A program made the position numbers and the translations under genes. Under the pieces are notes generated by a model. The model was given only the letters and a program-made list of their open reading frames with translations. It had not been told where the DNA came from and ran no database searches. DNA of 17,302 bases from UBA9848 sp003454065 (lineage in GTDB: Bacteria > Spirochaetota > Spirochaetia > Sphaerochaetales > Sphaerochaetaceae). The stretch lies in assembly GCA_946629155.1 (NCBI GenBank), contig CAMOXM010000022.1:1-17302 (forward strand), read 5' to 3'. Positions 13,487 through 17,302 of the stretch are shown one piece after another. Numbering within the stretch: position 1 is the stretch's first letter; each line of letters starts with the position of its first letter.

Positions 13487-14833
13487 TCACATGTTTCCCA
13501 TATATTCGCGCATGAAATCCGCCCATTTAGTTTCGAGGTAGAAATCCAGAAAATCGCCGGACTCGGCTTTGTATTTGCCGTATTGCCCCGCATTGCAGGG
13601 AAAGTTGATGCCAAGTCCCGAAAAGACATTTCCGTCAATGTCTGTGGCTTTCACAGCGGGCACAAGTTCGGAGAACGAAGCGGCAAGCGCAGCTATGTCA
13701 ATGTCGCCCGACATATTGTTCGCAAAGCACATCAAATCCACCGCTTCCGGAATGGTATCATCCAGCAGCACGATAGAATCTCTGATTCGCTTCAAATGCG
13801 TGAAGTCTGTTTTCGCAAAACCGATCAGGCTTTCGCAAAAAGCATCGAATACAGGCGTGAATTCGGAGAACCTCGATGTTTCGACATAGCTATAGACTAT
13901 ATTGATTATGTTGTTTTTCTGACGGTTGTAGAAGCTTTCGACAAGAAATCCCGGAAACTCCTCCTTCGAATACCCGTTTTTCAAATATCCGGCAATCGCC
14001 TCGTAGTCGCTTCCGTTCGCCAATATCTCGGTAAGCGGAGCGGCCACATAATCGGCAAGATCGCGAAGCTGAAATGCCACTTCGATCATCTGCATGTCGC
14101 AGCAATCGAATTGCATCAGATCTAAATGACAACCTTTCCTGTTCTCGAAATTGCGAATAGCCTTTGCCATGTCGATGATGCGCATAGACGAAGCGCCCGA
14201 ATTATTAGTGTTGTCGTCGCGAATCACGGATTTGGGAATGAGTCCGTCCGAATGAACGCCAAAACCATGGCTCCAAATATTGAGTATCATGTGTTTGGCA
14301 GGATAATGCGCGCAGGCGAATTCCAAAAAGCATTGCAAATTCACCGAGTCGGCCATATTGAGTTCGCCCATCTCCGATATGATATCATCGTTCATCATGC
14401 CGGGATTGCAGGTGATGTAGTACAAATCCGCGCCTTTTCTGTCTTCTTCGGCCGCATCGTAGCCGGAATGCCTGTCCAAAAGAACAAGAATGTTCGCATT
14501 CGAGCTTGAACCTACCTTCTGAAGCGATTTCAAGTTCTTAATCGCATCGGGTTCGAGATCGTTGTCGGCTGCCATATACACCAGATACGTAACCTCTTTT
14601 TCGGGGCAAACATCGAAAGACGAAATATTCTGCCAAACGGCTGGCACGCCACCGTCTTTCCCGTTTGAAGGGTTGCCATCTTGCTTGCCTCCATCGGCAT
14701 CGGAGCCGGAACCTGTCTGATCTCCCGACTCGGATTGTTCTCCGGATGCGCCATTCGCATTGCACGAAGCAAAGCCGATGGCATGCAGCAATACGAGCGT
14801 CAAAAATACGCATTTGAACTTGGCAAACGACAT
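13487..14833 (-). CDS. Clostripain-family (peptidase C11) lipoprotein
   Basis: This 448-residue protein has a lipoprotein signal peptide ending in FASC (lipidated Cys24), then a Ser/Gly/Asp/Asn-rich linker to about 65. A caspase-fold clostripain domain begins near VTYLVYMAADNDLEPDAI. The catalytic His lies in NIWSHGFG (His189). The catalytic Cys lies in FDCCDM (Cys245), where the family norm is DACLM. These enzymes usually cleave after Arg or Lys; acting as a surface or periplasmic protease is inferred. Phe at -3 of the lipobox is unusual for many bacteria. The ATG is supported by a -10 box ending 6 nt upstream. It is not in an operon with the next gene: its own promoter and a boundary repeat lie between them. 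Confidence 0.9.
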   Translation of the reverse strand: MSFAKFKCVFLTLVLLHAIGFASCNANGASGEQSESGDQTGSGSDADGGKQDGNPSNGKDGGVPAVWQNISSFDVCPEKEVTYLVYMAADNDLEPDAIKNLKSLQKVGSSSNANILVLLDRHSGYDAAEEDRKGADLYYITCNPGMMNDDIISEMGELNMADSVNLQCFLEFACAHYPAKHMILNIWSHGFGVHSDGLIPKSVIRDDNTNNSGASSMRIIDMAKAIRNFENRKGCHLDLMQFDCCDMQMIEVAFQLRDLADYVAAPLTEILANGSDYEAIAGYLKNGYSKEEFPGFLVESFYNRQKNNIINIVYSYVETSRFSEFTPVFDAFCESLIGFAKTDFTHLKRIRDSIVLLDDTIPEAVDLMCFANNMSGDIDIAALAASFSELVPAVKATDIDGNVFSGLGINFPCNAGQYGKYKAESGDFLDFYLETKWADFMREYMGNM

Positions 14834-14839
14834 GATAGG

Positions 14840-14868
14840 ATTTTAAAGCTAAAGGTTTCTTTCGTCAA
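14840..14868 (-). promoter_or_regulatory. Promoter of the clostripain gene, predicted leaderless
   Basis: Minus strand: TTGACG (14868-14863), exactly 17 nt and TAAAAT (14845-14840). Only 6 nt separate the -10 box from the ATG at 14833, so transcription should start at or next to the A of the ATG. Confidence 0.7.
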
Positions 14869-14915
14869 AGACCGAATATCAAGACATCGAATCCTTCCCC
14901 AACAATATGTTATCC

Positions 14916-14934
14916 GTGGTTTTTAAAGCGCTCT
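14916..14934 (-). repeat. Boundary repeat copy 10, overlapping a stop codon
   Basis: After TAG the minus strand reads AGCGCTTTAAAAACCAC, the consensus with about one base deleted. It is in the sense direction of the HATPase/DUF4325 gene and lies between that gene and the clostripain promoter. Confidence 0.55.
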
Positions 14935-15931
14935 ATAATACGTGTTTTATCGCCCTTTCGACATCGGGCGACATATTCAAACATTCGATTTTCAATTCCT
15001 CGTGCTTTTTGGCGAATACGGAGAACAATTCGTGAGCAAAGCCCTGACCTATCGTTCTAACGCCCTTAAAATCAAGAACCGCCACTTTGAATTTGTCCAA
15101 ACCGAAGCACAGCCTTCTGGCTTCAGAACGCGATATGGGTTGGCCGCTGGTCGAAACAAACCGAACCGGAACCACCGTCTTGTCGAATGAACATTCTGTG
15201 GTATAGGCATCGAAAACATCTTTCAAATCCAAAACCGTCGCATTGAATAGAATTATGGCGACGATAGTTCCGCGAGCTTCGTCAGAAACTTCCATGCATT
15301 GGGGATCATCTCCATGTCTTGAAACAAAAAAAGATTTGCCCTGCGACGAAATGCGAAAATAATCCATCGCTTTGGAAACGAAGAAAATGCCCTCTCCGGA
15401 ATGCCGTTGCGGATCTGTCGTAAGCTTCCCTTTGAAAAGAGCGAACACGGCATCATCTGCGTCTGTCATCCCATAATAATCAGATATTCCTTTGAATATG
15501 CCTATGCCGTCATCGCAGACTAACACCTCAGTGAACAAGGCATTCTTCGACACTGTAATCCGCAGATGCTCAGCCTTAGAGTGTTCGATGGCGTTATTGG
15601 CAATTTCCGTGAAAGCGTATTTCCATATATCCTGCGCATTCTCCGGCAAATCCGCAACGGCATCGAATAGCACGTCTTTGTAAATCCGCGCCTCGCTTAA
15701 GCCTTTATTCTCGTATTCGTATTCTTTGGGCTCCGCATTTCTTATCGAATATTTTCCATCGGAATCAAGGCGGATCAGGCCTTCATTTGCAAGCGAATTC
15801 ACATACTTGTAAGCAGTTGTTCTGGAAACCCCAAAAGCTTGCACGGTTTTCGATATGAAATCGTCCTTTTGATAGATCTTTTCAAGAATATATCTTTTAA
15901 TCGCTTCTCGCTTGGTGCAATCAAATGACAT
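14933..15931 (-). CDS. HTH + GHKL ATPase + STAS-like DUF4325 protein
   Basis: This 332-residue single chain has a winged-helix segment (1-63, with FGVSRTTAYKYVNSLANEGL) and a histidine-kinase-like ATPase (about 85-210). The N-box EIANNAIEH (109-117) is followed by CDDGIGIF (139-146) and HSGEGIFF (177-184). A C-terminal STAS-like DUF4325 domain spans about 245-332. There is no dimerisation helix with a phospho-His and no receiver domain, so it is not a classical sensor kinase. By analogy with anti-sigma kinases and their STAS antagonists, it may be a self-contained switch that couples ATP state to DNA binding. That is inference. The ATG lies 6 nt after a perfect TATAAT. Confidence 0.85.
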   Translation of the reverse strand: MSFDCTKREAIKRYILEKIYQKDDFISKTVQAFGVSRTTAYKYVNSLANEGLIRLDSDGKYSIRNAEPKEYEYENKGLSEARIYKDVLFDAVADLPENAQDIWKYAFTEIANNAIEHSKAEHLRITVSKNALFTEVLVCDDGIGIFKGISDYYGMTDADDAVFALFKGKLTTDPQRHSGEGIFFVSKAMDYFRISSQGKSFFVSRHGDDPQCMEVSDEARGTIVAIILFNATVLDLKDVFDAYTTECSFDKTVVPVRFVSTSGQPISRSEARRLCFGLDKFKVAVLDFKGVRTIGQGFAHELFSVFAKKHEELKIECLNMSPDVERAIKHVL

Positions 15932-15937
15932 GTTTTT

Positions 15938-15966
15938 ATTATAATTTTAAATATGTGATTTGTAAA
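15938..15966 (-). promoter_or_regulatory. Promoter of the HTH-GHKL-DUF4325 gene, predicted leaderless
   Basis: Minus strand: TTTACA (15966-15961), 17 nt and perfect TATAAT (15943-15938), then AAAAAC and the ATG at 15931. No ribosome-binding site is possible in this spacing. Confidence 0.75.
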
Positions 15967-16066
15967 CATAGAAGCAATTCAGTCAAACTTATGGTCTTCT
16001 AAATTTCTAATATGGAATGCAAAAAAACTATTAAGATTGCCTTCAAGCAGTGCTCTGAGTTCTCGA

Positions 16067-17302
16067 TTACACGAACATGATCATATAAATCGGCAAGGTT
16101 ATCAGGTTGCCCTGCCGCAACAATACGTTCTTGTTTCCGAATACATATCCGATAGGCATCCTGTATCGGCTGGCATCATCGACCAGCTTGGGAATCGCTC
16201 TGAAATTGTTCTGATCGTTGCCGGATTTCACCTCTATGGGAAGCACGCAAAGACGGTTGTAATCGTTTATGAGGAAATCGACTTCGCCTGTTTTCTTGCT
16301 GTCGAAGTAATAGGCATCATGGCCATGCGCTGCCAACTCCGTAGCGACCGCAGTTTCATAGACCGAGCCCAAATTCAGGCCTTTGTCATTGTTCAAAATC
16401 GCCCCGATATTGTTCTTGAACAAAAGGTTAGTAAGCAATCCGACATCGTCGTAATAAAGCTTCAACAGGTCCTTGCTCGAAGATTGCGAAAGCGGGAAAA
16501 CGGGGTTGCTCACAGCGCGAACAGAAATGGAAATGCCCGAAGACACCAGATAGTCGAATTCATCCGCATATCTTTCAACATTCGCATTCGACAGCCCTTC
16601 GACCTTCTTGAACTGCACCCTATTCACCTTGTTTTGCATATTGGATATCAGTCCGTCGTATATCCTCGATATCATCAATTTGTACTGCAAATCGTATCGC
16701 GAGCAATCATCCTTGTAATATCGGAATATCTGCTCATGAATCGTTCCGTTCACTTCCTTGATGTTTTCAAAACAATCGCGCAGATACGCGACAACATCGT
16801 CCCCGACGCCATTGGCCCACAAGAACTCTTCGAAGTCGAGCGGAAACATTTTGACTTCGTCTATCGAGCCCATCGGTATGAAAACATGCTTCAAGGTGAT
16901 TCCCAATAGCGAGCCGCTCGCTATGCAACGGAATCTGCCGTTCTTCTTCAAATCCTTCAGCAAAGTCAGCAGATGCGGATAGAATTGCACATCATCAAGA
17001 AAAACCAACGTGTCTTTCACATTGCCGAGCATATTGCCGTATTTGGAACTAAGCGCCAAATGGAAATCCCTTGCAGATTTCGCCGAAACTGAACCCTTTG
17101 CCAATTCTTCCTCATTGAAAATATCGCATACATGCTTACCAATTGCTCTGCTATCATGTTGGAACAGTTCGGCCATCTGATCAAGCGACAGCCAAACCGT
17201 ATCGTTATCAAATTTAACATCAACTTTGGTTTGGCCGTCTTCTGTCGAGGGCGCTTCTAAAAACCTGCTGTTCGGGGAGCGCCTGTGGATTTCGGAGGCG
17301 GA
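16067..17302 (-). pseudogene. Chimera: RhuM N-terminus fused in frame to a P-loop-less DUF4143 ATPase
   Basis: The frame is open from the window edge. From about 17240 it reads TEDGQTKVDVKFDNDTVWLS, LDQMAELFQHDSRAIGKHV and FNEEELAKGSVSAKSA, the N-terminal block of RhuM-family virulence proteins. Near 17070 it switches without a stop to RDFHLALSS and DTLVFLDDVQ, an AAA_14 Walker B with Asp in place of the usual Glu. The rest is DUF4143-like (ASGSLLGITLKHVFIP, MFPLDFEEFLWA, a C-terminal GEVDFLI...PIEVKSG). Walker A is absent. The VGGMP block is also missing: QIFRYY runs straight into KDDCSRYD, a loss of about 35 residues compared with the ATPase at 4454. No proper start follows boundary repeat copy 11. 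The internal ATG 17176 lies inside RhuM homology. ATP binding is not expected. Confidence 0.75.
17249..17267 (+). repeat. Boundary repeat copy 11 (perfect) with inverted partner
   Basis: GGGCGCTTCTAAAAACCTG is identical to copy 1. GGCGCT (17250-17255) is mirrored by AGCGCC (17278-17283), giving a 6-bp stem with a 22-nt loop, so a second degenerate copy may face it. RhuM homology begins about 10 nt to its left on the minus strand. Confidence 0.75.

Noticed and set aside
13436..14125. 229-codon plus-strand ORF opposite the clostripain gene
   Set aside because: Antisense shadow; the minus strand carries the catalytic His and Cys motifs and the signal peptide.
16037..16909. 290-codon plus-strand ORF opposite the chimera
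   Set aside because: Antisense shadow of the RhuM/DUF4143 frame, with no motif of its own.
779..17267. Integron attC sites for the boundary repeat
   Set aside because: No GTTRRRY/RYYYAAC core pair is visible, genes lie in both orientations, and no integrase is present.
1..17302. tRNA, rRNA or riboswitch
   Set aside because: No cloverleaf with a TTC-loop signature, rRNA segment or known riboswitch core was recognised by eye; a covariance-model scan could not be run.

Overview
The window comes from a bacterium. Genes are preceded by near-consensus sigma-70-type promoters (TTGAAT-17-TATAAT, TTTACA-17-TATAAT, TTGACG-17-TAAAAT), and there is an RNase HII, a lipoprotein and a Sec-exported protein. 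I cannot name the species. The mix of DUF4143/AAA_14 ATPases, a WYL regulator, AlbA_2 and RhuM fragments, a clostripain-like lipoprotein with a Phe at -3 of the lipobox, and a VIT/vWA/DUF2135 protein fits a Gram-negative host-associated anaerobe. A spirochaete or similar phylum is a guess only. Base composition is mixed, with a visibly AT-richer stretch at about 11.0-13.5 kb.

Layout. 1-767 (-): decayed gene with several frameshifts, running off the left edge. 906-1541 (+): rnhB. 1587-4238 (-): P-type calcium-type ATPase. 4454-5797 (+): intact DUF4143 ATPase. 5822-6240 (-): remnant of another DUF4143 ATPase. 6285-9152 (-): exported VIT-vWA-TPR-DUF2135 protein. 9227-9568 (+) and 9570-9786 (-): abutting fragments of an ATPase_2-type ATPase and an AlbA_2 protein. 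10043-11032 (+): WYL regulator. 11104-11718 (-): Cys-rich zinc-ribbon protein, probably frameshifted at its N-terminus. 12083-13366 (-): second intact DUF4143 ATPase. 13487-14833 (-): clostripain-family lipoprotein. 14933-15931 (-): HTH + GHKL ATPase + STAS-like DUF4325 protein. 16067-17302 (-): chimera of a RhuM N-terminus and a DUF4143 ATPase lacking its P-loop.

Two architectural patterns stand out. First, a roughly 19-bp repeat (consensus GGGCGCTTCTAAAAACCTG) marks nearly every gene boundary. In five of six clear cases it overlaps or follows the stop codon within about 2 nt, in the sense direction. Orphan copies coincide with the broken ends of gene fragments. Second, in four genes the promoter -10 box ends only 6-12 nt before the ATG, so their mRNAs are predicted to be leaderless or nearly so. 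Most genes look like single-gene transcription units rather than operon members. The window therefore looks like a mosaic of independent one-gene units, several of them broken, joined at copies of a shared boundary repeat. No shared pathway among the intact genes can be read from the sequence.
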